Assembly: GCA_937868145.1 (NCBI GenBank)
Contig: CALMMH010000605.1
Span: 1 to 7,092, forward strand
Source: an uncultured Phycisphaerales bacterium
GTDB lineage: Bacteria > Planctomycetota > Phycisphaerae > Sedimentisphaerales > Anaerobacaceae
Length of the DNA stretch: 7,092 nt
Reading direction: 5' to 3'
The position numbers and the translations under genes are program-made. Of this stretch, positions 1 through 6,547 are shown one piece after another (within the stretch, counting starts at the first letter, position 1; each line of letters starts with the position of its first letter). A model generated the notes under the pieces. The model was not told where the DNA came from and did not search any database. It saw nothing but the letters and a program-made list of their open reading frames with translations.

Positions 1-363
1 GCCCTCGAACATTCCTGGACGCTCGACAGGCATGCCCTGCTTATGGATCTGAAGATCGGCGAGTTCGTGTATCACGGCATGGTCTTCTATGTCCCGGCGA
101 AACAGGAGATCATTCAGGTGGGCGCCGACAGCATGGGCGGCATGTGGAAAGGGACCTGGTCTCAGGGGTACGATGGGGCCGTCCACAAGGTCGAATACAC
201 CGGCGCCGACGGCATGACCCGGAAGATGGAACACGTCTATGTCAAGAGCGACAACGATACCTTCCAGGTGAAAGAGTATGGCGTGGAGAGCGGCTCGCGA
301 GCCTCCGAGGCTCGACGGACGCTCACGTTCAAGCGACAGAAGGCTGCGGCCGAGGGCAAATGA
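1..363 (+). CDS. C-terminal part of a beta-rich DUF1579/lipocalin-like protein (5' end outside window)
   Basis: The reading frame is open from the first base (ALEHSW, then TLDRHALL) into the Met at 43 and stops with TGA at 361-363, so the 106-residue form starting at 43 is probably only the tail of a longer protein; at least 120 residues are visible. No Shine-Dalgarno sequence precedes the Met at 43. The visible part alternates short hydrophobic and polar stretches with many Gly, Tyr, Val and Thr residues (for example VYHGMVFYVP, GTWSQGYDG, VHKVEYTG, MEHVYVKSD), the pattern of successive antiparallel strands in a calycin-type barrel, and ends in a basic tail (TFKRQK). It reminds me of DUF1579-type proteins, which are often secreted in planctomycetes, but the assignment is a resemblance only. 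It converges on the outer-membrane protein gene at 516-1247. Confidence 0.7.
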   Translation, partial: ALEHSWTLDRHALLMDLKIGEFVYHGMVFYVPAKQEIIQVGADSMGGMWKGTWSQGYDGAVHKVEYTGADGMTRKMEHVYVKSDNDTFQVKEYGVESGSRASEARRTLTFKRQKAAAEGK

Positions 364-406
364 CGGCTTCGTGCCTTTGTTGAGCAGCGGAATCTCGCAT
401 TGATTC

Positions 407-482
407 GTGGCGGCGGCAGGCTCACCGGTTTGGAGGTAGAGTCCTCAAAGGGACTTCCGGCCGGAGCGTTTGCCGCCGCCAC
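407..482. repeat. 12-bp GC-rich inverted repeat enclosing a 52-nt structured loop, between convergent genes
   Basis: The arm GTGGCGGCGGCA at 407-418 is matched perfectly by its reverse complement at 471-482. Inside, further pairings stack in register: GCTC 420-423 with GAGC 464-467, CCGG 425-428 with CCGG 457-460, and GTCC 441-444 with GGAC 451-454 closing a six-base loop. Together they would form one long, bulged hairpin. It sits in the 152-base gap between the stop of the plus-strand gene (363) and the stop of the minus-strand beta-barrel gene (516), so a shared bidirectional terminator is the simplest reading. There is only a short T-rich stretch (TATTTT at 486-491) on the plus side and none on the minus side, so it is not a textbook intrinsic terminator. 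A genome-dispersed repeat or a small structured RNA are alternatives. Confidence 0.6.
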
Positions 483-515
483 TCGTATTTTGACGCACGG
501 TTGCCGGGCGGGACT

Positions 516-1247
516 CTAGAAGCGGAATCGGCCGCCGATCATGTAGATCGGGCCGCCGAAATCATAGCCGGAGTCCGTCTTTTCGAAATCGTACTGGAAG
601 TCGAGCAGCAGCTCGAACTGTTCGCCGATCGAAAAGGCCACACCCGCGGTGATGAAGGGGAAGAAGCCTTCGGCCGCGGTGTCGACGTCGTCATCCTCCT
701 CGGTGTACACGTCGTATACGCCCGGGTATCCCGGGACCGGGTAGATCTCGGTGTACTCATAGTCCCACTGATCGAAGAACCAGAAGTAGCCGACTCCTGC
801 GCCGACGTAGGGCCGGATCTTGCTGGCGTCGCCGAGCGGATAGAATCGAGCCGCCAGGCGGATGTCGAAGAGGCTCAGGTCGTCGTCGTAGACCTCCGCG
901 ATGGTCACGTCGTCGACGACGTCGCCGTATTCCGTGGTGAAGGAGCCTAGGTTGGAGCCGCCCAGGGTAACCGCCAGGTCGAAGTGGTCGTCGAAGAAAC
1001 GCGCCGAGGACAGCTCCACTTCGACGCGGGTGCGGGTGGTGTCGTCCAGGTCGATCGGGTCTTCGAGCGTCTGGACGCCGACCTTGAACCCAATTCCCGG
1101 GCCCGACGCCGCCAAACCGCAGGTTGACCACATCAATAGGACGGCCAAGCCAAGGCCTGGGCCGAGCCGACCGCGACAACGGACGGACTGGGTTGGATGG
1201 GAGTTCGTTGCATGCCTCTCTCTGCGGACAAACTGTGTGCGTGCCAT
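516..1247 (-). CDS. Outer-membrane beta-barrel protein (OmpW/OmpA-type 8-strand porin-like)
   Basis: The 243-residue product has a long basic N-terminus, a hydrophobic core at about residues 31-42 (GLGLAVLLMW) and a likely signal-peptidase site near GLAA|SG (46-48). The mature part (about 196 residues) alternates amphipathic strands and acidic turns, includes the family-typical PYVGAGVGYFWFF (146-158), and ends in Phe (GGRFRF), the usual signal for outer-membrane insertion. This fits the small barrel families grouped as OMP_b-brl/OmpW-like. It contains very acidic loops, such as EEDDDVD (183-189) and DDDLS (121-125), which could be surface-exposed and bind cations (inference). I chose the ATG at 1247 rather than the in-frame GTG at 1265, because GAGGAGA at 1257-1263 lies 9 bases before the ATG and would be inside the longer form. 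The Cys at 43 is not in a lipobox. The gene lies downstream of, and on the same strand as, the sigma-factor operon, but has a 131-base leader of its own. Confidence 0.85.
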   Translation of the reverse strand: MARTQFVRRERHATNSHPTQSVRCRGRLGPGLGLAVLLMWSTCGLAASGPGIGFKVGVQTLEDPIDLDDTTRTRVEVELSSARFFDDHFDLAVTLGGSNLGSFTTEYGDVVDDVTIAEVYDDDLSLFDIRLAARFYPLGDASKIRPYVGAGVGYFWFFDQWDYEYTEIYPVPGYPGVYDVYTEEDDDVDTAAEGFFPFITAGVAFSIGEQFELLLDFQYDFEKTDSGYDFGGPIYMIGGRFRF

Positions 1248-1256
1248 GTTCGTCAA

Positions 1257-1263
1257 TCTCCTC
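1257..1263 (-). promoter_or_regulatory. Ribosome binding site of the beta-barrel gene, decides its start
   Basis: GAGGAGA on the minus strand ends 9 bases before the ATG at 1247. The alternative GTG at 1265 overlaps this motif and has no good Shine-Dalgarno sequence of its own, so the shorter protein is preferred. Confidence 0.65.
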
Positions 1264-1287
1264 ACTCACTACGTCAAGGACTCTCAC

Positions 1288-1374
1288 CCGGAGAATCCGC
1301 CTCTCCGGCGTCACCCTTAAGAGGCACGCCGACGCCCGCGAGTAACAACTCATCGTGAGGAATGCGGACGGGCG
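1288..1374 (-). promoter_or_regulatory. Inverted-repeat-rich leader between the 455-residue protein gene and the beta-barrel gene
   Basis: Within the non-coding gap 1248-1378 several inverted repeats follow each other. CCGGAGA/TCTCCGG (1288-1294 with 1302-1308) gives a perfect 7-bp stem with a 7-base loop; GGCGTC/GACGCC (1307-1312 with 1331-1336) overlaps its edge by two bases; CGCCCG/CGGGCG (1333-1338 with 1369-1374) encloses a small hairpin GAGT/ACTC (1340-1343 with 1348-1351). No T-tract follows any of them in the minus direction, so they do not form a clear terminator. They may form a folded 5' leader or a terminator for the gene before. I see no convincing sigma-70 or ECF promoter in this gap. 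Confidence 0.4.
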
Positions 1375-1378
1375 GGTT

Positions 1379-2746
1379 CTACTTGGCCGCGGGTGTCGTC
1401 GCGCCGGCGGGGAATCGCCAGACGATGTCGAAGCCCGTCTTTTGCCAGGGTCTGGACTGCCGCGGATTGCCGCCATTGTCCTCTTGGTCTGGGCCGACGC
1501 TGTAGAGGACAAACCCCTCCGGCTCGACACGATATTGCAGCGGCTTGTCCATGAATGGGTCGGCAAACTCTCTGGCGTCCAGGATGTCCAACGTTGGCGG
1601 AAACGCCCCCTGGTCCTTCTTGTACTGCAGCAGGATCAAACCCGCACGAGTCATACGGATTTGCGAGATCATTTCCAGATAGAACTCCTTGATTCTCCAT
1701 ATGGCCGGCACCAGCTTGTTGGTCAACTTGTGTCTTCCCAGATCCGGTTCTTTTCTGTCAGCCGGGGAATAGGGACGCACAATCATGTCGGCGTTTTCAT
1801 ACAGGGTTTTCAGATAAGCAGCGTGATCGGCCAGAAAATTCGGCGCGAACGTGGCTCGATGGTACAAGACCCAGTAACAGGAGAGGCCCGGTGTCGAATC
1901 GTCGCATAGTATTTCTTGCAGAGTCGCCCACAGTTGGCTTGCGGGCAGACCGAAGAACCACTCGCCGACGAGAAGGCGTTCGCCGTCGATAGCCAATACT
2001 GCCGGTCGGACATCATCCAAGGACACGAGGATTTTCGAGATGTCATCCGCCTGTTGTCTGCCAGGCATGGATATACGGGAGATCTCCTGAATCGTCTCGC
2101 AGGACAGCCGGATCATGTTGAATCTCACGAGTTGGCTGATGATGGAGGGATCTCCTCGCAACGCGTCGGAGAACCTCAACTGGGTTTGTGCAAGATCCCA
2201 GGCGGCGGGACGGCCTGCTCGGGCTTCGATGCGAGCCTTTGCGCCGAGCACCTGGGCCACCCCCTTCAAATCCAGGAGAACGGGATTAGTCTGTAGACCA
2301 TTCGTATAGTCCCGCTCGAACCGACACTGGGGACGCGATGTCCCCTGTTGGACGATGGCCAAGGCCTGGGAAACCACATTTTGTTGGAGTAGATTCTCGA
2401 GTTCGCCGAGGTCATTGGGCTCGATGATGCCGTTTGCCAGTGAGACGCCGAGCTTGCTGATGTAACTGAGTAAGTCCCTTTCCTTCTGGTCTTTCTCGTT
2501 CAAGGGAGCGGGTTGGGCTTTGAGCAACAACGCGGCGCTCTTGTAGAGTAAGGCCGCGTTCTCGCTATCTGCTGCCACGGGAGGGATCACGTCTGCCGCC
2601 GTCATGGGCCGGCTGGCCTTTTCGAGCTGGGCATATACCCGACGGAGCTTGGCCGCCGACACCGCCACGGCAACAACATAAATCACACCCATCACGCCGA
2701 TGATTACGGCCAAGACAGTCAGGACCTTTGCAGTTCGCTTTTTCAC
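1379..2746 (-). CDS. Membrane-anchored protein of unknown function with pseudopilin-like C-terminus
   Basis: The 455-residue product starts with a short basic stretch (MKKRTAK) and one long hydrophobic helix at about 9-31, so it is probably an N-anchored protein with the bulk outside the cytoplasm. Residues 33-350 look mostly helical, with repeated Leu/Ala patterns (for example AALLYKSAALLLKAQ), and I recognise no catalytic motif. The tail at about 366-426 resembles the C-terminal region of type II secretion pseudopilins (GspG): a helix, then FPPTLDIL, DPFMDKPLQYR, GFVLYSVGPDQEDNGG, the last being the place of a calcium-binding loop in GspG. Proteins of this build are, from memory, common in planctomycetes. 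It starts at GTG (2746), 21 bases after the anti-sigma stop, so it is probably the third gene of the sigma operon and could be an envelope sensor or effector of that system (inference). Function is unknown. Confidence 0.8.
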   Translation of the reverse strand: MKKRTAKVLTVLAVIIGVMGVIYVVAVAVSAAKLRRVYAQLEKASRPMTAADVIPPVAADSENAALLYKSAALLLKAQPAPLNEKDQKERDLLSYISKLGVSLANGIIEPNDLGELENLLQQNVVSQALAIVQQGTSRPQCRFERDYTNGLQTNPVLLDLKGVAQVLGAKARIEARAGRPAAWDLAQTQLRFSDALRGDPSIISQLVRFNMIRLSCETIQEISRISMPGRQQADDISKILVSLDDVRPAVLAIDGERLLVGEWFFGLPASQLWATLQEILCDDSTPGLSCYWVLYHRATFAPNFLADHAAYLKTLYENADMIVRPYSPADRKEPDLGRHKLTNKLVPAIWRIKEFYLEMISQIRMTRAGLILLQYKKDQGAFPPTLDILDAREFADPFMDKPLQYRVEPEGFVLYSVGPDQEDNGGNPRQSRPWQKTGFDIVWRFPAGATTPAAK

Positions 2747-2753
2747 GAGGCAT

Positions 2754-2760
2754 CTCCTTT
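2754..2760 (-). promoter_or_regulatory. Ribosome binding site fixing a GTG start
   Basis: AAAGGAG on the minus strand ends 7 bases before the GTG at 2746-2744, an ideal spacing. An ATG at 2753-2751 directly abuts this motif and is in another frame, so it cannot be the start of the 455-residue protein. The motif lies between the anti-sigma stop codon and this gene. Confidence 0.75.
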
Positions 2761-2767
2761 GGGCGGG

Positions 2768-3265
2768 CTATGAATTCAAACTCGACGGAATCTGGTGCAA
2801 GCGGCTTCTCCGCTCGATTGGATCGGGTCCATCGGATTTCTCGTCTCGTTCTGTTGCGCCGAGGGTTTCCCGGACTTCCTCCAGATGATTGGACAATATC
2901 GAAGCATCAGTGGGGATGGATCTGACTGTTGTGACGACATACCTGATCGATGACGCGTTGGGAACTGTCATGACCTCCGGGTCACAAGGCTCAACATGCT
3001 CTGCGATCGGAATCGCTGCAGGCTCATGACCGGATGCGTGATCGGCGTACAGATTCGCCAGCGAGATCAGGACCGTCGCGGCCACTGCCGATAGGGCCAG
3101 ACGCCGGATGGGGATCTGCCATGGAATGTTCGTGGATGCACCAGGCCAGGCTTCTCTCGCCGTTTGCAGAACCAGAGCCTTCAACTGAGTCGAGGGTTCG
3201 GTCGGACGGACTCGCCTCAAGAGCCTCTCCGTGTCTGCGTGTTCGTGATCATCGTTCTGATTCAT
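2768..3265 (-). CDS. Probable anti-sigma factor, single-pass membrane protein
   Basis: The 165-residue product has a charged, helical N-terminal part (about 1-45, with TERLLRRVRPTEPS and LKALVLQTAREAW), one hydrophobic segment at about 55-73 (LALSAVAATVLISLANLYA) and a C-terminal part of about 90 residues with no recognised domain. This topology, a cytoplasmic N-terminus that could hold the sigma factor and an outer sensing part, together with the position directly behind an ECF sigma gene, suggests an anti-sigma factor. The start ATG overlaps the sigma stop as ATGA (3265-3262), and AAGGAG (3274-3279) lies 8 bases upstream, so the two are translationally coupled. The N-terminus has no Cys, so the zinc-binding HxxxCxxC motif of ZAS-type anti-sigma factors is absent. 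The call rests on context and topology more than on sequence similarity. Confidence 0.65.
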   Translation of the reverse strand: MNQNDDHEHADTERLLRRVRPTEPSTQLKALVLQTAREAWPGASTNIPWQIPIRRLALSAVAATVLISLANLYADHASGHEPAAIPIAEHVEPCDPEVMTVPNASSIRYVVTTVRSIPTDASILSNHLEEVRETLGATERDEKSDGPDPIERRSRLHQIPSSLNS

Positions 3266-3801
3266 GATCCCAACTCCTTGAGCAAAGTCCTAAGCTTCTC
3301 CATGCCGTAGCGATAGCGGCTTGCGACCGTGTTGAGCGACAACTTGAGCGTCTCGGCGATCTCCCGGAGCGTTTTGTCTCGATATACCTTCATGACCACG
3401 ATCTCCCGTTGGGCCTGCGGCAGGCGAGCCAGGACGGTCTGCATTTCCTCGATCAGATCAGTTCTGTCACCGTCGGTCTCGGCGGTCTCCAGCCAGGTGT
3501 CGGCTTGGACGTTGGGCGTCGGCTTACGGCGTCGTTGTCTGAGAAAGCCGACGATCTCATGCCGGGCGATCGTGTACACGTACGCGTCCAGAGAATCGGC
3601 CTGGGCCAGGCGTCTGCGTTTGCGAACGATTCGGACGAAAACGGTCTGGAGGACATCCTCCGCGTCGTGCCTGGAGCGCAGGGACGCCAGGAGGAAAGCG
3701 AACAGATCCCGAGCGTACCGGTTCCAGATCAACTCCACTGCGATCGGGTCGTCCCGTGCCAAAGCCGCTCGTATCGATTCGTCAGCCGCAAACCTGTCCA
3801 A
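3262..3801 (-). CDS. ECF-type RNA polymerase sigma factor (sigma-70 family)
   Basis: The 179-residue product has the two-domain build and length of extracytoplasmic-function sigma factors. Region 2 spans about 22-92 (WNRYARDLFAFLL, then DAEDVLQTVFVRIVRKRR, then LDAYVYTIARHEIVGFLRQRRR, which covers the core-binding and -10-reading helices). A variable acidic linker follows (95-117), then region 4 at about 118-175 (LARLPQAQREIVVMKVY, TLREIAETLKLSLNTVASRY, GMEKLRTLL), whose helix-turn-helix reads the -35 element. The frame has no usable ATG: the start is taken as TTG (3801), with GGGGA at 3809-3813 seven bases upstream, and an in-frame TGA at 3829-3831 limits extension. The gene overlaps the probable anti-sigma gene by 4 bases and lies 73 bases after the helicase stop. 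It probably directs an envelope or stress regulon; the target promoter is unknown. Confidence 0.93.
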   Translation of the reverse strand: MDRFAADESIRAALARDDPIAVELIWNRYARDLFAFLLASLRSRHDAEDVLQTVFVRIVRKRRRLAQADSLDAYVYTIARHEIVGFLRQRRRKPTPNVQADTWLETAETDGDRTDLIEEMQTVLARLPQAQREIVVMKVYRDKTLREIAETLKLSLNTVASRYRYGMEKLRTLLKELGS

Positions 3802-3808
3802 TGCGTAA

Positions 3809-3813
3809 TCCCC
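3809..3813 (-). promoter_or_regulatory. Weak ribosome binding site for the TTG start of the sigma gene
   Basis: GGGGA on the minus strand lies 7 bases before the TTG at 3801. The two nearby ATGs upstream (in the ATGGCAATG stretch) are out of frame, so TTG is the best start. A weak Shine-Dalgarno plus TTG would keep sigma synthesis low (inference). Confidence 0.45.
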
Positions 3814-3874
3814 GGCATTGCCATCAATTCACAAATAAAGACGGTCGATGGGACGCCGTTTTGTCTACGGATTT

Positions 3875-6541
3875 TTATTGCAGGACTTTGAATCGCTCGG
3901 CTCTCCGCTGGAAACCCTGCGTCATCGAGCGGGCACGGGCGTTCAGGAGGAAACGACGGCCCTCCGGCGTTCGCGTGTAGACCAGGTCCGCCGGCCCGAC
4001 GCGCAGGGACCACATTTTTCGGAAGTGCTCCGCTGCGTCTTTGTTCTTGCCGAGGGCGGTGGGCACCGAGTGGTAGTCCTTGCGTGCGAACCAGCCCGGC
4101 GAGGACTTGCGGATCAGGACGTAGCGAGGATCTTTGACGGGCCCGAACAATTCCTGCAGGGCCTCCAGGAAGATCGACCGCTCTCGCGTCGAGCCGCCTT
4201 TGAGCGAGCAGCCGACGAGTCCGTAATCCAGTCGATGGGCGATTACTCGCAGTCTCGAAGGATTGGTCTTGATCGACTCCGCCTGAACCATTGTCTTGAG
4301 CACCGCCTTGCCGACCTGTCTCATGCTCGATGCGACGGACCCATGCCAGAGGAGCCGCCACAGGGCCCGGACGCACTTGGGCAGACCCGCAATCGCCAGC
4401 AGAGCCGATGCGGCCGTCAGGACAAGCATCAGGCTCCTGTGCTGAATGCCGCTGGATCGCATCAGAAACGAGAACGCGGCGATGCCCCAGAAGCATGCCT
4501 GCCAGAGCAGAGCCAGGATCCCGTCGCGGTAAATGAAATCCCGCGGCAGAGCGGCTTCAGAGACCACCACCTGTTCGGCCATGTCCGCTTCTCTTGCCGA
4601 GGCGAGGGCCCGTTCCCAATCGGCGATGAGTTTGGGTCGGTCGCAGGCTTTGCGCTGCATCACGGCGTTGATGTGCTCCATTCTCGCGGCCGTATAGGGC
4701 GGCTGCCCCAGACCCAGGCGACCCAGGCCGCTCTCGATTCTCGGCTTCGTGAAGGAGACGCCGACGAACGATTTGAACCGCCTGCTCAGCGTTTCCATGT
4801 CCTCGTTGAGCTGCGGCGAGCCCTCTTCCTGGCAGACGAGGTGCCAGATGTTTGCGGTCTTATCCGGCTTGCCTTCCTGCGTGCGGATGGCCCGGCCGCG
4901 CATCTGGTTCGAGAGCATGTACGAGCCGACGAAGCTGGCCAGGATCAGCGAGTTGACGGAAGGGGCGTCCCAGCCTTCGCCGAGGAGCGAGGTGGTTCCG
5001 ACCAGGACGTTGATCCCGCCTTGATTGAATAGGGCAGTGACCAGGCCGACCATCTTGGGCTTGTCGGCCCCGCGGATCGTCAGCTCGCAGAACCGTGGAT
5101 CGTGAGCAAGCGGTTTGAACGCGAGATCCGCCGGTTCGATGCCCAGGCCGGATGCCGCAGTCTGGAGAGCCTCCCTCGCATCGCAAGGGACGACAGTCAA
5201 TGTCCCGGTAAGAATCCCCAGCTTTGCAATGCCCGCGTCGCTGCGGCGGATCTGCTCGAAGATGGGCACGACGCCCAGTCTTTTGATCGGTTTGATGTCC
5301 GCCGGATCGCTCGGAAAGTCCGCCCGGCGGATGAAGTCGGTCAGGATCACCATTCGCAGGTCCGGGCCCAGCGACTTAGTCTCCAACCGGACGATGTCGT
5401 CGACGCTCTTGAGCTTGGATGCGCTGCGGATCAGGAGTTTCGCGATCTTGGTCGCGCTGCGGAGACTGATCTCCCGCCGTTCCACGATGCCGACCCGTTT
5501 GGCGTCGCGGACGATGCGACGGAACAGTTCCTTATGCGCATCGAAGGATTTCGTGTGCGTGTGGAAGCAGCCTGTCAGCAGCGTCTCCATCCACTGCATG
5601 TCCAGCTTGGGGCACTTCCTCGGCGAGAGGCCGAGAACTCGCAGCAGCTTGTGAGGCGGACGTCCTCGCACGTGGTTCAAGAAGAACGCGACGCTTGAGT
5701 AGAACTCCGGATCGTCCAGGATCTCTTCGGTGTACGTGTCCGGCTCGGCAACGCAGGCGTGGCTCTCCAGGGCGTTGACGAACTGCTCGTTGGCGCAGAG
5801 ATCCTTGACGAACACATCGACCTGCCTGCGGAACTCGTGAATCTCCTGCTGTTCAGCCTGCAGCGGCGAGGACAGATACACGTAATCCTGATGAGGGCAG
5901 AGGTTCTTCTGCGCGACCAACTCGGGCACGGAGATCTCCGCGTCGATTGGGCCGCACAGGCCGATGTACCGTTCCCATTCAAGCGGCGTGACGTCGAACG
6001 GAGGCGTTGCGGTCAGAGCGACGACCGTGGGCTCGTCGAGGCTCTTTTTCAGGTCGGCCAAGCACTTCCACCACTCGTTTCGCAGATGATGGGCTTCGTC
6101 CAGGACGAGCGTCTGCACGCCGAGCTGCTTGAGGTGCTTGACGATCGCGTCGCGTCCGGTGGCGTGGGGCCTAGATTCCGGGTTCTCCTCGGAATCTCCG
6201 GTGTAGGCACTGTGGAGCCCCTGATATGTCGACGCAGTGATGAACCGCGGTGTGCGAATGTCCTTCGAGATCCACTCCGGCGTGTCATGTCGGCCGTCCA
6301 TGAACAGATTGACGAACCGGTCCACCCACTGGTCGCGGATGGCGACGGTGGGGGCCAGGATCAGCGTCGGGCGGTTGAGCCGCCGCATGACCTCCAGGCC
6401 GAGCACGGTCTTGCCCGAGCCCGGTGCGGCGATGATGTGCAGGTGGTTGTCGTCGAGATGCTGCTCTAATTCCGTCAGCACCCGCTGCTGGTAACTTCGC
6501 CAAGGTTTTCGAAATTGGATGCCGGGTGGGAAAGTGTCCAT
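3875..6541 (-). CDS. DEAH-box superfamily II helicase with C-terminal transmembrane hairpin
   Basis: The 888-residue product carries a complete SF2 motor of the ResIII/XPB-like (SSL2) group, an ATP-driven enzyme acting on DNA or RNA. The first RecA domain has a Q-motif-like PWRSYQQR (13-20), Walker A APGSGKT (39-45), motif Ib TASTYQGL (102-109), DEAH (148-151) and motif III ALTATPP (175-181). A helical insert of about 180 residues separates it from the second RecA domain, with ILTDF (399-403), motif V LVGTTSLLGEGWDAPS (513-528) and motif VI QMRGRAIR (546-553). All key residues (K44, D148, E149, R550, R553) are present. Behind the motor are two hydrophobic segments, about 673-694 and 703-720, with a short basic turn, predicted as a membrane hairpin; then a C-terminal domain (760-888) with VYTRTPEGRRFLLNARA (854-870). 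The start ATG lies 6 bases after the DUF1294 stop, with GAGGT inside that gene's last codons. No nuclease or methylase motif is visible; substrate and role are unknown. Confidence 0.92.
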   Translation of the reverse strand: MDTFPPGIQFRKPWRSYQQRVLTELEQHLDDNHLHIIAAPGSGKTVLGLEVMRRLNRPTLILAPTVAIRDQWVDRFVNLFMDGRHDTPEWISKDIRTPRFITASTYQGLHSAYTGDSEENPESRPHATGRDAIVKHLKQLGVQTLVLDEAHHLRNEWWKCLADLKKSLDEPTVVALTATPPFDVTPLEWERYIGLCGPIDAEISVPELVAQKNLCPHQDYVYLSSPLQAEQQEIHEFRRQVDVFVKDLCANEQFVNALESHACVAEPDTYTEEILDDPEFYSSVAFFLNHVRGRPPHKLLRVLGLSPRKCPKLDMQWMETLLTGCFHTHTKSFDAHKELFRRIVRDAKRVGIVERREISLRSATKIAKLLIRSASKLKSVDDIVRLETKSLGPDLRMVILTDFIRRADFPSDPADIKPIKRLGVVPIFEQIRRSDAGIAKLGILTGTLTVVPCDAREALQTAASGLGIEPADLAFKPLAHDPRFCELTIRGADKPKMVGLVTALFNQGGINVLVGTTSLLGEGWDAPSVNSLILASFVGSYMLSNQMRGRAIRTQEGKPDKTANIWHLVCQEEGSPQLNEDMETLSRRFKSFVGVSFTKPRIESGLGRLGLGQPPYTAARMEHINAVMQRKACDRPKLIADWERALASAREADMAEQVVVSEAALPRDFIYRDGILALLWQACFWGIAAFSFLMRSSGIQHRSLMLVLTAASALLAIAGLPKCVRALWRLLWHGSVASSMRQVGKAVLKTMVQAESIKTNPSRLRVIAHRLDYGLVGCSLKGGSTRERSIFLEALQELFGPVKDPRYVLIRKSSPGWFARKDYHSVPTALGKNKDAAEHFRKMWSLRVGPADLVYTRTPEGRRFLLNARARSMTQGFQRRAERFKVLQ

Positions 6542-6547
6542 CGGGTC

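Noticed and set aside
1107..1125. Lipoprotein signal in the beta-barrel protein (Cys 43)
   Set aside because: The residues before the Cys (WST) do not fit a lipobox; an ordinary signal peptide and a terminal Phe fit an outer-membrane barrel.
757..1566. Minus-strand open frame of 269 codons spanning the beta-barrel gene and its leader
   Set aside because: It overlaps two better genes out of frame, and its translation is Arg/Pro/Ser-rich low-complexity typical of a shadow.
2751..2753. ATG as a start for the 455-residue protein
   Set aside because: It is in a different frame and directly abuts the Shine-Dalgarno sequence; the GTG at 2746 has ideal spacing.
3802..3874. Terminator or promoter in the gap between the helicase and the sigma gene
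   Set aside because: Only a 4-bp ACGG/CCGT stem followed by CTTTATTT and a poorly spaced TAGACA/TTTATT pair are present; neither is convincing, so nothing was called.
3729..4496. Minus-strand open frame of 255 codons across the helicase end and sigma start
   Set aside because: It is out of frame with both recognised genes and has no domain-like composition.
3848..5032. Long plus-strand open frame of 394 codons
   Set aside because: It lies antisense to the helicase, whose motifs are unmistakable; its translation is rich in Arg, Gly and Pro and has no recognisable domain, as expected from a GC-rich shadow frame.
5759..6469. Plus-strand open frame of 236 codons
   Set aside because: It is antisense to the helicase N-terminal motor, with no start signal or domain.
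3875..6541. Restriction or CRISPR-Cas3 type assignment for the helicase
   Set aside because: No nuclease (HD or PD-ExK), methylase or Cas motif is visible in the protein or its neighbours, and there is no repeat array in the window.
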